NCBI GenBank assembly: GCA_000824845.1
Contig: CCNC01000094.1
Location: forward strand, 239,377-303,376
Origin: Mesorhizobium sp. ORS 3359
GTDB lineage: Bacteria; Pseudomonadota; Alphaproteobacteria; Rhizobiales; Rhizobiaceae
DNA: 64,000 bases
Reading direction: 5' to 3'
A program made the position numbers and the translations under genes. Below the pieces are notes generated by a model that was given only the letters and a program-made list of their open reading frames with translations, did no database searches and was not told the DNA's origin. Positions 1 to 8,699 of this stretch are shown piece by piece. Each line of letters starts with the position of its first letter. Position 1 is the first letter of the stretch.

Positions 1-445
1 GCCGCCGTTCAAAGCCGTGATCGTCGCCTCTCCCGCCTATGTCGGAAAGCACGGCCGTCCGCGCGACGTGGCCGATCTCGCCAACCACAACTGCATCGGC
101 TACCGGCTGGTCCGATCCGGCGCGCTGTACCGCTGGGATCTGAATGACAACGGCAAGGATGTCGTGGTCGAAACGCGCGGCACGGCCGTCGTCACGGATT
201 CGCTTGGCGCCATCGACCTGGCGCTGGCCGGCGTCGGGCTTGCCTACGTTTTCGAGCCGCTGGTGCGCACCGACCTTGCAGCCGGCCGCCTCATCCAGAT
301 CCTGCCGCAGACGGCGATCGAGGAGCCGGGCCTCTTCCTCTATTTTCCGCGCCGCGCGTCGATGGCGCCGAAGCTCAGGGCCTTTATCGACACCGCACAA
401 GAAATCGGCCGAGCATCCATGCGGACACCCGGCCGAGTTGCCTGA
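1..445 (+). CDS. LysR-type regulator, C-terminal part (5' end outside window)
   Basis: The frame is open from the first bases and ends at TGA 443-445, so only the last ~147 residues are present. They read as the effector-binding half of a LysR-type regulator: an ASPAYVGKHGRP segment (the usual 'SPxYLxxxGxP' region), NHNCIGYRL, and GLAYVFEPLV followed by a GRLIQIL strand near the C-terminus. The DNA-binding helix-turn-helix is off the window, so neither target nor effector can be named. The GTG at position 17 is internal, not a start. The gene converges on tsf. Confidence 0.85.
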   Translation, partial: PPFKAVIVASPAYVGKHGRPRDVADLANHNCIGYRLVRSGALYRWDLNDNGKDVVVETRGTAVVTDSLGAIDLALAGVGLAYVFEPLVRTDLAAGRLIQILPQTAIEEPGLFLYFPRRASMAPKLRAFIDTAQEIGRASMRTPGRVA

Positions 446-465
446 GCTCGTGAGCTCTTCACCTT

Positions 466-489
466 AAGGGAACGCGATGCGCTCCCCTT
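466..489 (-). terminator. hairpin downstream of tsf
   Basis: Positions 467-475 pair with 479-488 around a 3-base loop (eight pairs, one A/C mismatch, one bulge). It lies ten bases past the tsf stop and between two convergent genes. The U-tract is poor on both strands, so it may be a weak terminator or an mRNA end stabiliser. Confidence 0.4.
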
Positions 490-498
490 GGATCGGAG

Positions 499-1419
499 CT
501 ATTTCTTGACCGCTGCCGCGACTTCCGCCGCGAAATCGGTCGTTTCCTTCTCGATGCCCTCGCCCAGCGCGTAACGCAGATAGGCGGTGATCTTCGCCGG
601 AGCGCCGATCTCCTTCTCGGCATCCTTCAGCGCCTTCTCGACGGTGATGTCGGGATTGAGCACGAAAGCCTGCTTCAAAAGCACGACCTCTTCATAGAAC
701 TTGCGCAGGCGACCCTCGACCATCTTCTCGATGATGGCTTCCGGCTTGCCCGACTGGCGCGCCTGATCGGAGAAGATCGCCTTCTCGCGCTCGACGAGCG
801 CCGGGTCGACTTCCTCGGCGGTCAGCGCGACCGGGTTGCTGGCAGCGACATGCATCGCGACCTGGCGGGCAAAGGCGTTGGCGGCATGCTCGTTGCCGGT
901 GGTCTCGATGGCCACCAGCACGCCGAGCTTGCCGAGACCGTCGGCAACCGCGTTGTGGACATAGGTCGCCACCACGCCATGCGGCACGGTGAGCTTGGCC
1001 GAACGGCGGAAACCCATATTCTCGCCGATGGTGCCGACAGCGTCCTTGATGGTGTCGGTGACCGACTTGTCGGAGCCAGGATACTTGGCAGCAGCCACGG
1101 CTTCGGTCGTGCCATAGGCGAGCGCGACCTTGGCGACGTTGGCGACGATCTCCTGGAAGGCCGCATTGCGGGCGACGAAGTCGGTCTCGGAATTGACCTC
1201 GACGACGGCGGCTTCACGCACGCCGGCATCGACGCCGATCAAGCCCTCGGCGGCGGTGCGGCCGGCCTTCTTGTCGGCCTTCGAGATACCCTTCTTGCGC
1301 AGCCAGTCGACGGCCGCTTCCATGTCGCCGTTGGTCTCGTTCAACGCCGCCTTGCAATCCATCATGCCCGCGCCGGTCAAGTCGCGGAGTTCTTTGACCT
1401 GTGCAGCCGAAATCGTCAT
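499..1419 (-). CDS. tsf: Elongation factor Ts
   Basis: EF-Ts, 306 residues, the usual bacterial length; it is the guanine-nucleotide exchange factor that recycles EF-Tu in the cytoplasm. The N-terminus has the UBA-like start with [19 protein letters not shown], and the core carries the TDFVARN motif that contacts EF-Tu (TDFVARN at about residues 79-85). The ATG at 1419 is preceded by an AGAGG Shine-Dalgarno. It follows rpsB in the same direction with 121 bases between, holding a perfect hairpin, as in the classical rpsB-tsf arrangement, so expression is probably shared with rpsB but tuned by that hairpin. Confidence 0.98.
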   Translation of the reverse strand: MTISAAQVKELRDLTGAGMMDCKAALNETNGDMEAAVDWLRKKGISKADKKAGRTAAEGLIGVDAGVREAAVVEVNSETDFVARNAAFQEIVANVAKVALAYGTTEAVAAAKYPGSDKSVTDTIKDAVGTIGENMGFRRSAKLTVPHGVVATYVHNAVADGLGKLGVLVAIETTGNEHAANAFARQVAMHVAASNPVALTAEEVDPALVEREKAIFSDQARQSGKPEAIIEKMVEGRLRKFYEEVVLLKQAFVLNPDITVEKALKDAEKEIGAPAKITAYLRYALGEGIEKETTDFAAEVAAAVKK

Positions 1420-1513
1420 TGTCGCCTCTTTGTTTCAAATGCGCCGACGCACCAACCGGGACTCGGGTGATGCGCTCGGCAAAAGCGCTTTAGCGCGCCA
1501 ACTTATTGGAAAG

Positions 1514-1536
1514 ATGAAGGCCGGGTTCCGGCCTTC
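1514..1536 (-). terminator. rpsB-tsf intercistronic terminator/attenuator
   Basis: A perfect 9-bp stem (1516-1524 with 1528-1536) and 3-base loop lies directly after the rpsB stop. On the minus strand it is followed by CATCTTTCC, a short U-rich stretch. It probably ends part of the rpsB transcripts and lets the rest read into tsf. Confidence 0.65.
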
Positions 1537-1540
1537 GATA

Positions 1541-2320
1541 TCAAGCTTCCGGAGCTTCGCTGGCCGGAGCGTCAAGCGCCGGCTCGACCGGAGCCTCGGC
1601 CGAAGCGCCGATGTCGACACCGAGCGCGCCCTGCTGGCGGGCGATGCCGTCGATGGCAGCCTTGGCGATCAGGTCGCAATAGAGCTGGATAGCGCGGGCC
1701 GCGTCGTCATTGCCGGGGATCGGGAAGTCGATCTTGTCCGGGTCGCAGTTCGAATCGATGATGGCCACGACCGGAATGCCGAGACGCTTGGCCTCGAGGA
1801 TGGCGATCGCTTCCTTGTTGGTGTCGATGACGAACATCAGGTCCGGCGTCGAGCCCATGTCCTTGATGCCGCCGAGAGCCTTGTTGAGCTTCTCGCGCTC
1901 GCGATCGAGGTTCAGGCGCTCCTTCTTGGTGAGGCCCTGGGCCTCGCCGGCCAGCGTCTCGTCGAGCTTGCGCAGGCGCTGGATCGAGTTCGAGATCGTC
2001 TTCCAGTTGGTGAGCATGCCGCCCAGCCAGCGCGAGTTGACATAATACTGGGCCGAACGCTGCGCGGCGTCGGCGACGATGTCGGAGGCCTGGCGCTTGG
2101 TGCCGACGAACAGCACGCGGCCGCCCTTGGCGACGGTGTCGGACACCTGCTTCAAGGCCTGGTGCAGCAGCGGCACCGTCTGCGAGAGGTCGATGATGTG
2201 GATGTTGTTGCGGGCGCCATAGATGTAAGGCGCCATCTTCGGGTTCCAGCGATGGGTCTGGTGGCCGAAGTGAACACCAGCTTCCAAAAGCTGGCGCATG
2301 CTGAAATCTGGCAGAGCCAT
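1541..2320 (-). CDS. rpsB: 30S ribosomal protein S2
   Basis: Ribosomal protein S2, 259 residues, a small-subunit protein needed for S1 binding. It begins [20 protein letters not shown] and contains the [10 protein letters not shown] and [11 protein letters not shown] family segments. The C-terminus has an acidic, alanine/proline-rich tail typical of alphaproteobacterial S2. First gene of the rpsB-tsf unit; a promoter and a structured ~120-base leader are visible upstream. A GGAAAGGAAC purine stretch precedes the ATG. Confidence 0.98.
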   Translation of the reverse strand: MALPDFSMRQLLEAGVHFGHQTHRWNPKMAPYIYGARNNIHIIDLSQTVPLLHQALKQVSDTVAKGGRVLFVGTKRQASDIVADAAQRSAQYYVNSRWLGGMLTNWKTISNSIQRLRKLDETLAGEAQGLTKKERLNLDREREKLNKALGGIKDMGSTPDLMFVIDTNKEAIAILEAKRLGIPVVAIIDSNCDPDKIDFPIPGNDDAARAIQLYCDLIAKAAIDGIARQQGALGVDIGASAEAPVEPALDAPASEAPEA

Positions 2321-2356
2321 TCTTTAGTTCCTTTCCGGTTGGCCTCCACGGACACA

Positions 2357-2384
2357 GGCATTTCGGACGGGATGTCCTGATGCC
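2357..2384 (-). promoter_or_regulatory. structured 5' leader of rpsB
   Basis: Between the predicted promoter and rpsB lies about 120 bases of untranslated leader. Within it, 2357-2361 pairs with 2380-2384 and 2365-2368 with 2374-2377, giving a nested hairpin with a 5-base loop. A leader of this kind would suit autogenous control by S2, as known for rpsB in other bacteria; here that is inferred only. Confidence 0.4.
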
Positions 2385-2447
2385 ACCGGAGGTTTCAGCC
2401 GGATTTCTCCCGGGCAGACACCAAAGTCCGTGTGTGGAATGAGCGCG

Positions 2448-2476
2448 CATATAGAGGGGAAGTCCCTTAAACGCAA
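2448..2476 (-). promoter_or_regulatory. sigma70-type promoter of rpsB-tsf
   Basis: On the minus strand TTGCGT (2471-2476) and TATATG (2448-2453) are separated by exactly 17 bases, upstream of rpsB. No other good promoter is seen in the interval. Confidence 0.6.
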
Positions 2477-2496
2477 GCCGTGCATCGATGCGCGGC

Positions 2497-3108
2497 TCAA
2501 CGTGCGGCAATCAGCGCACCGGTGCCGATCATCGCGCCGCCGGCGAACCTGTTCATCAGGCGCATGCGCCTCGGGGTGTTGAACCAGCCGGCTGCCCGGC
2601 CGGCCATCGCGGCGTAGATGCCCATGGTGATGACATTGACGCTGATTACGACGAGCACCACCAGCAGGCCATCGGCGAAGGTCATGGTATCGAGGTTCAG
2701 GATCAGTGGCATGATAGAGGCGTGGAACAGGATCGCCTTCGGATTGCCGAGCGCAATGGAAGCGCCGAGAACGAAAGACCGCGACAGCCGCGCCTGCGAC
2801 CGAGGAGATTCGTCCTGTTGTTTGGCGGCGGCTCGCCACATCCTGATCCCGAGAAAGACGAGGTAAGCGGCGCCCGCGTATTTCAGCAAAAGAAAAATCC
2901 ATTCGAAGGTCTGAGCAAGCGCCACCAGTCCGAGCAGCGCCAGGGTGACCAGCACGGCGTCGCCTGCGGCGACGCCGACACCGGTCATGAACGCCCGGCC
3001 GAAGCCGCGCGACAAACCGTTAGTGATGACCGCGAACATCGCCGGCCCAGGCGTGGCGGCTGCCAATGTGATTGCGATGCAATAAGCCAGGAACGCCGTC
3101 ACCGTCAT
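2497..3108 (-). CDS. LysE-family amino-acid exporter
   Basis: A 203-residue inner-membrane protein of the LysE/RhtB family, which exports amino acids or related metabolites by proton exchange. The family signature is clear: an N-terminal membrane helix followed by AAATPGPAMFAV, then GVGVAAGDAVLV and LGASIALGNPKAILF. About six hydrophobic segments are visible. The ATG at 3108 was chosen over an upstream in-frame start because the LysE N-terminus begins there and the codon forms an ATGA overlap with the DUF4031 stop, so the two genes are translationally coupled. Substrate unknown. Confidence 0.9.
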   Translation of the reverse strand: MTVTAFLAYCIAITLAAATPGPAMFAVITNGLSRGFGRAFMTGVGVAAGDAVLVTLALLGLVALAQTFEWIFLLLKYAGAAYLVFLGIRMWRAAAKQQDESPRSQARLSRSFVLGASIALGNPKAILFHASIMPLILNLDTMTFADGLLVVLVVISVNVITMGIYAAMAGRAAGWFNTPRRMRLMNRFAGGAMIGTGALIAAR

Positions 3109-3383
3109 CGTCTCACCTTCCCATTCGGCACTCGCACACGGCGGAAGACCGCCACGATCTCCTCGCGGCTGCATTCGACGGCCCCGAGCCGCACCGCGCG
3201 GTCGCGCTCTAAGCCGGTTATATCGTAGTGCGGCGCCGACGTCTTGGGCGGCCCCTGGTAGGATGAGCGTTTGATGCCGAGCTCGGCAGCGAAGCGATGC
3301 AGTTCATCGACCTCATCGGCAAGGAGGTGGCACCAGCGGTGGCCGGCCCATTTCCAGATCGCCGCATCGACATAGATCGCCAT
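3105..3383 (-). CDS. DUF4031 domain protein
   Basis: A 92-residue protein opening MAIYVDAAIWKWAGHRWCHL, which matches the DUF4031 family as I know it; family function is not established. Conserved-looking residues are the D and W of the first strand, the HxWCHL segment and a YDI motif near 64-68. The start at 3383 was preferred to a leftmost start nine codons upstream because the family begins MxIYVD. It overlaps the LysE exporter start by four bases (ATGA), so it is the first gene of a two-gene unit. Confidence 0.8.
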   Translation of the reverse strand: MAIYVDAAIWKWAGHRWCHLLADEVDELHRFAAELGIKRSSYQGPPKTSAPHYDITGLERDRAVRLGAVECSREEIVAVFRRVRVPNGKVRR

Positions 3384-3465
3384 CAGGCTCGCCGCACTTT
3401 GTAGCCTCACACATGGCGTCTGGAGGCCAAGCCTGCAAGCCGGTGTCGCCGATCGTCGGGAATCG

Positions 3466-4296
3466 CTATTTCGAAGCCGGGCAAGGCTTGGTCTGGTCGA
3501 ATAGCGACAGGTTCACCAGCTTGCCGGTCATCGAGAAGTCGCCATAGTCCATGACGAGGTCGCGGGTGATGCCGTTCTCGTGCAGCTTGAAGCTGATCCG
3601 GTACTCCGGCACCTCTTCGCCGCTTTTGTCGGTATCGTCGAAATAGGCGATGTCGACCGGCCAGTATTTGTCCGAGGCGAGTTTGGCCAGCGCCGGCGCT
3701 TCCGGATCCGTCTTGTCGGAATCGGTCTTCTTGCCGACGATGACGGTGGTGCTCATCACCTTGTTGGCATCCTCCGAGCCGTCGAACAGATTGGTCTGGT
3801 AGAAATTCTCGCCCTTCTCGGCTTTGCCGATCAGCTCGACCAGATGTTGGGTCGGAAACTGCGTGGCCGCAAGCTCGAGGCTGCTCTTCTCGGGCTTGTC
3901 GATATCGACCTTGAGGCCCTTCGCTTCCCGCGTGGCCACCCCCTTCACCTCCTTGTCGAGGTTCTGGTCGACAAAGGATTTCGTCACGAAGGAAAAGGTC
4001 TTGCCTTCGGCATCTTCGAAAGTCGTCGTCTGCTGGTCGGTCAGCCTGGTGTTGTCGTTGGTTACGATCTGGGTGACGAAGCGGAACTTGACCGTGTAAC
4101 CCTCGCAGGCGGAGCCGTTGAACTCATAGACCATGCGGCCGGTGATGCCCGTGATGCCCGAACGGTCGGAGGCCTTGTTGAGTGTCAGATCGTAGACCGC
4201 GCGATGCGCCTGCAGCGCGGGCACCGCAAGGGCCGGCGCCATTGGGAACGCCGCCGAAAGACAGGCGGCGGTGAGAAAAAGGCGCGTTGCGCGCAT
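3466..4296 (-). CDS. eipB: Cell-envelope integrity protein EipB (DUF1849)
   Basis: Periplasmic DUF1849 protein, 276 residues, with a clear signal peptide (MRATRLFLTAAC..., cleavage near ALA-VPAL about residue 25). EipB is known from Brucella as a beta-spiral envelope protein needed for cell-envelope homeostasis, with two conserved cysteines that form a disulfide. Both are present, at C64 (GSACEGY) and C272 (KPCPASK). The family segment LQAHRAVYDLTL follows the signal peptide. It is transcribed away from ridA, the 138-base gap between them holding both promoters. Assignment is by family resemblance. Confidence 0.88.
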   Translation of the reverse strand: MRATRLFLTAACLSAAFPMAPALAVPALQAHRAVYDLTLNKASDRSGITGITGRMVYEFNGSACEGYTVKFRFVTQIVTNDNTRLTDQQTTTFEDAEGKTFSFVTKSFVDQNLDKEVKGVATREAKGLKVDIDKPEKSSLELAATQFPTQHLVELIGKAEKGENFYQTNLFDGSEDANKVMSTTVIVGKKTDSDKTDPEAPALAKLASDKYWPVDIAYFDDTDKSGEEVPEYRISFKLHENGITRDLVMDYGDFSMTGKLVNLSLFDQTKPCPASK

Positions 4297-4434
4297 ACGT
4301 TGCTCCGATCGTCGCGGCGCGAGACAGGCCGCAGGGAAAGATGGTCCAGCTTAAAAAAAGTCGTGGCGGAAGCGAGGCAAAAATAGCAATTTCGGCCCGG
4401 CCAACGCGGCGCCTTCCAGCAATAGGGAAAACCA

Positions 4435-4899
4435 ATGAGCGAAACAATCGAAAAGCGGCTAAGCGATCTTGGCGTGGCCATTCCGGCCGCCGCCGCGCCC
4501 GCCGCCAACTATGTGCCCTATTGCCGGACCGGCAACACGCTGTTCACCGCCGGCCAGCTGCCGCTGAAGGACGGCAAGCTGCAGGCAAGCGGGCTGCTCG
4601 GCCGCGACATCGATACCGCCGCTGGCAAGGAAGGCGCGAAATTCTGCGCCATCAACATCCTGGCGCAGGCCAAGGCTGCGCTCGGTGATCTCGAGAGGAT
4701 CCGGCGCGTGGTCAAGATCACTGTCTTCGTCGCCTCCGCTCCTGATTTCGGCGAGCAGCATCTTGTTGCCAACGGCGCCTCCGACTTCCTGGTCGCGGCA
4801 CTCGGCGAGCGTGGCAAGCACGCCCGATCCGCCGTCGGCACCGCCTCGCTGCCGCTCAACGCCGCGGTCGAAATCGAAGCGATCTTCGAAGTCGAGTGA
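4435..4899 (+). CDS. RidA/YjgF-family enamine/imine deaminase
   Basis: A 154-residue RidA-family protein (longer subgroup). RidA enzymes hydrolyse reactive 2-aminoacrylate-type enamines and imines released by PLP enzymes. The barrel core TLFTAGQLPL, the INILAQAKAALGDL helix and the KHARSAVGTASLPLNAAVEIEA strand are visible; the arginine in HARSAVG matches the substrate-carboxylate-binding Arg of the family. The ATG follows AATAGGGAAAACCA. The stop lies just before the glycerophosphodiesterase start, so the two are probably one transcript. An L-serine deaminase, an enamine-generating PLP-independent enzyme, is encoded about 12 kb away. Confidence 0.9.
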   Translation: MSETIEKRLSDLGVAIPAAAAPAANYVPYCRTGNTLFTAGQLPLKDGKLQASGLLGRDIDTAAGKEGAKFCAINILAQAKAALGDLERIRRVVKITVFVASAPDFGEQHLVANGASDFLVAALGERGKHARSAVGTASLPLNAAVEIEAIFEVE

Positions 4900-4907
4900 G
4901 GTTCCCG

Positions 4908-5636
4908 ATGACCGATCTTTCCTGGCTGATCGCGCAGCCTGTCGCGCATCGCGGCTTCCACGACATGAACAAGACCCGCTGGGAGAACACGCTGTCGGCC
5001 TTCGCCGCGGCGGCCGAACGCGGCTATGCCATCGAATGCGACGTGCATCTCTCGTCGGACGGCGTTCCGGTCATCATCCATGACGGCGACCTGAAGCGCC
5101 TGACTGGCGAGGACGGCTTCATCTGGCAACGCACCGCGGCCGAGCTGGCAACGCTCGGGATCGGCGGCACCAAGGACCACCTGCCGACCCTGCAGGAAGC
5201 GCTCGACCTGATCGACGGCCGCGTGCCGCTGGTGGTCGAACTGAAAGGCGTTCCCGGCCATGACGCGGGGCTGGTGGCAGCCGTCGGCCGGCTGCTCAAG
5301 CGCTACGAGGGCAAGGTGGCCATCATGTCGTTCGATCACTGGCTGATCCGCGACTTCGCCAGGGACGCGCCGGGCATCCCCGGCGGGCTGACCGCCTACG
5401 GCAAGGACAACCAGCTGATTGAGGCGCATTTCGCTATGCTGGCGCATGATCTCGCCTTCACCTCCTACGCCGCCGGCGACCTGCCCAACCCCTTCGTCAG
5501 CTTCGTGCGCGAGAAGCTCAAAATGCCCGTCATTACCTGGACCGTGCATGACCAGCCGGCGGTCGACCTCACCTTCAAATACGCCGATCAGATGACCTTC
5601 GAGGGTTTCGAGCCAGACCTGGTGAAGGTCGCCTGA
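4908..5636 (+). CDS. Glycerophosphodiester phosphodiesterase
   Basis: A 242-residue cytoplasmic GDPD that hydrolyses glycerophosphodiesters to glycerol-3-phosphate and an alcohol. The metal and acid/base site is intact: VAHRGFH (first His-Arg), ENTLSAF (Glu) and ECDVHLSSDGVPVIIHD (Glu, Asp, second His). No signal peptide. I chose ATG 4908 over an upstream GTG at 4896 because GAGTGAGG sits seven bases before the ATG. Eight bases separate it from ridA. The released glycerol-3-phosphate could feed the GlpD encoded at 40.6 kb, though nothing here shows co-regulation. Confidence 0.92.
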   Translation: MTDLSWLIAQPVAHRGFHDMNKTRWENTLSAFAAAAERGYAIECDVHLSSDGVPVIIHDGDLKRLTGEDGFIWQRTAAELATLGIGGTKDHLPTLQEALDLIDGRVPLVVELKGVPGHDAGLVAAVGRLLKRYEGKVAIMSFDHWLIRDFARDAPGIPGGLTAYGKDNQLIEAHFAMLAHDLAFTSYAAGDLPNPFVSFVREKLKMPVITWTVHDQPAVDLTFKYADQMTFEGFEPDLVKVA

Positions 5637-5660
5637 GGAGTGCCCGAAACGTGACTTGCA

Positions 5661-5676
5661 GCGTCCTTGAGGACGC
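5661..5676. promoter_or_regulatory. inverted repeat before the FemAB-like gene
   Basis: GCGTCC-TTGA-GGACGC is a perfect 6-bp inverted repeat followed by TTAAATAA, in the 53-base gap after the glycerophosphodiesterase. TTGCAG (5657-5662) and TAAATA 16 bases later could form a promoter with the repeat in its spacer; alternatively it ends the upstream transcript. Confidence 0.35.
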
Positions 5677-5689
5677 TTAAATAAGCCCC

Positions 5690-6904
5690 ATGGATCAAGG
5701 CGACGACGACGATGGACGGGCAGCGAACGCGGATTATGCGATCCGCGTCGCGGCCGGCATCGGCGCGTTCACCTGCGAGGAATGGGACGGCTTTGCCGGG
5801 ACCACGCGCGGCGATAAAGAAAACGGCTACAACCCGCTGGTTTCATTCGCCTTTCTGAGCGCCTTGGAAGATTCCGGTTGCGCTGTCCGGCGCACCGGCT
5901 GGCAGGGCCATCACCTGAGGCTGGAAACGACGCAAGGCAGGCTTCTCGGCGCTGTTCCCTGCTATCTTAAATCGCACAGCCAGGGCGAATATGTCTTCGA
6001 CCATGGTTGGTCCGACGCCTTCGAGCGCGCCGGTGGCCGCTATTACCCAAAGCTGCAATGCTCGGTGCCGTTCACGCCGGTCACCGGCCCTCGTCTGCTG
6101 GTCAGCAAAGGGGAGGACGCAGGCGCCGTGAAGGCCGGCCTGGCGGAGGGATTGAAGCTCGTGACCGACAAGCTTGGCGTCTCTTCCGCGCATGTCACCT
6201 TCGCAAACGAGCCGGACGTCGCGACGCTGGAAGCGGCGGGCTTCCTGCATCGCACCGACCAGCAGTTCCATTTTTTCAACGAAGGCTTTTCGACCTATGA
6301 CGACTTCCTCGCCACGCTTGCCTCACGCAAGCGCAAGGCGATGAAGAAGGAGCGCCGCGAGGCGCTTGTCGACGGGATCTCGATCGACTGGCTGACCGGC
6401 AAGGACATCACCGAGAGCGCCTGGGACGACTTCTTCGCCTTCTACATGGATACTGGCGGCCGCAAATGGGGCCGGCCCTATCTCAACCGGCAGTTCTTCT
6501 CGCTGATCGGCGAGCGCATGGCCGACGACATTCTTCTGGTGATGGCCAAGCGCAATGGCCGCTACATCGCCGGCGCCATCAACTTCATCGGATCCGACGC
6601 GCTCTACGGCCGCAACTGGGGCTGCATCGAGGACCACCCTTTCCTGCATTTCGAGGTCTGCTACCACCAGGCCATCGACTTCGCCATCGACCGCAAGCTC
6701 AAAGTGGTGGAGGCAGGCGCGCAGGGCGAGCACAAGCTGGCGCGCGGCTACCGTCCGGTGACCATGCATTCGGCGCACTACATTTCTCATCCCGGCTTGC
6801 GCAACGCCGTCGCCGATTATCTCAGGCGCGAGCGACGCGAGGTCGAGCGCATGGGCGAGTATCTCGAAGAGCACACGCCGTTCCGCAAGGACCTCGGCGA
6901 ATAA
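5690..6904 (+). CDS. FemAB-like / DUF482 GNAT-fold protein
   Basis: A 404-residue soluble protein of the DUF482 (FemAB-like, peptidoglycan-biosynthesis-related GNAT) family. Recognisable segments are NGYNPLVSFAFLSALEDSG near residue 45, YVFDHGWSDAFERAGG, YYPKLQCSVPFTPVTGPRL, SSAHVTFANEPD, and in the C-terminal half ALYGRNWGC and FEVCYHQAIDFAID followed by GAQGEHKLARGYRPV. The family consists of two GNAT-like domains; substrates are not established, although homologues are annotated as N-acyltransferases. The start is the first ATG after a candidate promoter; no strong Shine-Dalgarno is seen. Confidence 0.85.
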   Translation: MDQGDDDDGRAANADYAIRVAAGIGAFTCEEWDGFAGTTRGDKENGYNPLVSFAFLSALEDSGCAVRRTGWQGHHLRLETTQGRLLGAVPCYLKSHSQGEYVFDHGWSDAFERAGGRYYPKLQCSVPFTPVTGPRLLVSKGEDAGAVKAGLAEGLKLVTDKLGVSSAHVTFANEPDVATLEAAGFLHRTDQQFHFFNEGFSTYDDFLATLASRKRKAMKKERREALVDGISIDWLTGKDITESAWDDFFAFYMDTGGRKWGRPYLNRQFFSLIGERMADDILLVMAKRNGRYIAGAINFIGSDALYGRNWGCIEDHPFLHFEVCYHQAIDFAIDRKLKVVEAGAQGEHKLARGYRPVTMHSAHYISHPGLRNAVADYLRRERREVERMGEYLEEHTPFRKDLGE

Positions 6905-7012
6905 TCCTGGGCAGCGAAAAGGCGGCTTGGCGGCCGATCTCGCCTGAACGCCTTGCCGCCCCCCGGCGGCTTCGCTAAACCGGACGGCGAATGCAATTGG
7001 GAGTGTCACCCC

Positions 7013-7441
7013 ATGGCCGAAGCCTATGATCCCGGCAACATCTTCGCGAAAATCCTGCGCGGCGAAATCCCATCGCACCGCGTCTATGAGGACGACGCGG
7101 TCGTCGCCTTCATGGATGTGATGCCGCAAGGCATGGGCCACACGCTGGTGGTGCCCAAGGCGCCGTCGCGCAACATGCTCGACGCCGATCCGGCAACGCT
7201 CGGCCCGCTGTTCGCGATCGTCCAGAAGATAGCCGTGGCGGTGAAAAAGGCCTTCGACGCCGACGGCGTCACCATCATGCAGTTCAACGAGCCTGCTTCC
7301 GGGCAGACCGTCTACCATCTCCATGTCCATGTCGTGCCGCGCTTCGAGGGTGTACCGCTCAAGCCGCATTCCGGCCAGATGGAGAAGCCGGAGGTGCTGG
7401 CCGAGAATGCCGGCAAGATCCGCGAGGCTCTGGCGGGCTGA
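7013..7441 (+). CDS. HIT-family nucleotide-binding hydrolase
   Basis: A 142-residue histidine-triad protein. The family hydrolyses nucleoside phosphoramidates and related adducts through a histidine-AMP intermediate. The triad is intact in TVYHLHVHVVPRF (HxHxHxx) near residue 104, and the N-terminal ANIF-like segment reads GNIFAKILRGEIP. ATG 7013 follows a GGGAG nine bases upstream; the longer open frame from 6953 has no signal or homology. It converges on azlD with seven bases between the two stops. Confidence 0.94.
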   Translation: MAEAYDPGNIFAKILRGEIPSHRVYEDDAVVAFMDVMPQGMGHTLVVPKAPSRNMLDADPATLGPLFAIVQKIAVAVKKAFDADGVTIMQFNEPASGQTVYHLHVHVVPRFEGVPLKPHSGQMEKPEVLAENAGKIREALAG

Positions 7442-7448
7442 GGCGAGA

Positions 7449-7799
7449 TCAAAAGTTCAGATAAAGTCCCGCCAGCAGCAGAAACTCGGCTGTTGCGATG
7501 CCGACGACCATGCGCTTTCCCGACACCAGATAGGCGACGAAACCCAGGGCCGCCGCCCCTACCCTCAAGCCAAGCGAAGTGTGCGCCAGCGCACCGCCTG
7601 GAAAGACAATCAGGTTGCCGATGACGGCGGCAACAAGCGCTGTCGCCATGGTGCGAACCAGCACCAACAGGTCTGAATCTTCGGAAAGCTTGCCGCCAAG
7701 ATAGACGCCGAGGAAGCGCCAGATATCCGTCGCGGCGAAACCGGCGACGAGAATGAACATATATGGCCACCACCAGGCGCCGCTAGAAAAGTAGCTCAC
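7449..7799 (-). CDS. AzlD-family branched-chain amino-acid exporter subunit
   Basis: A 116-residue membrane protein with about four hydrophobic segments (for example PYMFILVAGFAATDIWRFLG and the C-terminal VVGIATAEFLLLAGLYL). Small AzlD proteins pair with AzlC to export branched-chain amino acids. I place the start at GTG 7799 because it forms a GTGA overlap with the azlC stop; the frame remains open far upstream but that part is azlC in another frame. Confidence 0.85.
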   Translation of the reverse strand: MSYFSSGAWWWPYMFILVAGFAATDIWRFLGVYLGGKLSEDSDLLVLVRTMATALVAAVIGNLIVFPGGALAHTSLGLRVGAAALGFVAYLVSGKRMVVGIATAEFLLLAGLYLNF

Positions 7800-8533
7800 G
7801 CCGCGCGCACCTTGCGCCGCCACAATTGCAAGCCATGGGCCACAGTGCCGCCGATCAGTCCGGCAACCAGCAAATCGATCTGCGGCAACACTATGTGGAA
7901 GACCGGTCCGAGGACGAGGCCCAGGACCATTGCGACATGCCCTGCCCGTTCGCGTGCGGACCCCCACAACGAGGTCAGGAAATACATCGGGGTCAACATC
8001 AGCAACGCCGCCGAAACGGCGGATGGCAGCGCATCCGCCACTGCATAGACGACGGTCACGACGACGACGTTCGTCGTCACCAGTGTACCGCCGAGGCCGG
8101 CATAGTAAGTCGTACGCATTTGAGGCGGGACGCGCTTGAGGCGCTCCATGGCCAGCACCCAGGAGGTCACGGCCACGAAATGCGCCAGGAGATATAGCAC
8201 GCATCGCCGAGTTTTCCCGGTGCGCATCTCGGGTGCCAGCGCCATCACCATTGGCATCAGACGTATGGCGGACAACGTGACGGCGAACATCGCCGCCGGC
8301 AACGCTGCTCCCGATGCGATCGCGCCCACCAGCACGACCATGGATGGCAGCGCCCACACCGTCCCGGTCATGAAAGCGGCCTGTGCCACCGTGACCCCGG
8401 CGTCTTTCGCCAAGGCGGCAAAGCCAATGAACGAGCTGACGAGGATCAGGCCAGGCAGGGAAAAGGCCGCGCGGACACCACGCAGGAACCAGGTGGAACG
8501 AGGCGCTGTGACGTCCGAGGTCCAAGTCGACAT
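7796..8533 (-). CDS. AzlC-family branched-chain amino-acid exporter subunit
   Basis: A 245-residue multi-pass membrane protein of the AzlC (YgaZ) family. It shows the LPGLILVSSFIGFAALAKDAG opening, the TGTVWALPSMVVLVGAI helix and LPAAMFAVTLSAIRLMPMVM. AzlC is the larger subunit of the two-part exporter formed with the overlapping azlD. The ATG at 8533 was chosen because the AzlC family begins shortly before the first helix; the longer frame to 8707 has no family match. The 166 bases upstream hold no recognised gene. Confidence 0.88.
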   Translation of the reverse strand: MSTWTSDVTAPRSTWFLRGVRAAFSLPGLILVSSFIGFAALAKDAGVTVAQAAFMTGTVWALPSMVVLVGAIASGAALPAAMFAVTLSAIRLMPMVMALAPEMRTGKTRRCVLYLLAHFVAVTSWVLAMERLKRVPPQMRTTYYAGLGGTLVTTNVVVVTVVYAVADALPSAVSAALLMLTPMYFLTSLWGSARERAGHVAMVLGLVLGPVFHIVLPQIDLLVAGLIGGTVAHGLQLWRRKVRAA

Positions 8534-8699
8534 GTGCCGGCCATAGCATGCGCGGCCATAGGATGCGACCGCACCGGAAGCGGCGCATCGTCTTTCCATT
8601 GATCCAGCAAAATCCGTTGGCAGTTGGAGGACATCGGCCACGCGCAGCCACAACCCTTGCCGGCAAGACCCGTGCGGCGTTGGGAAATTGCCCTTTACT

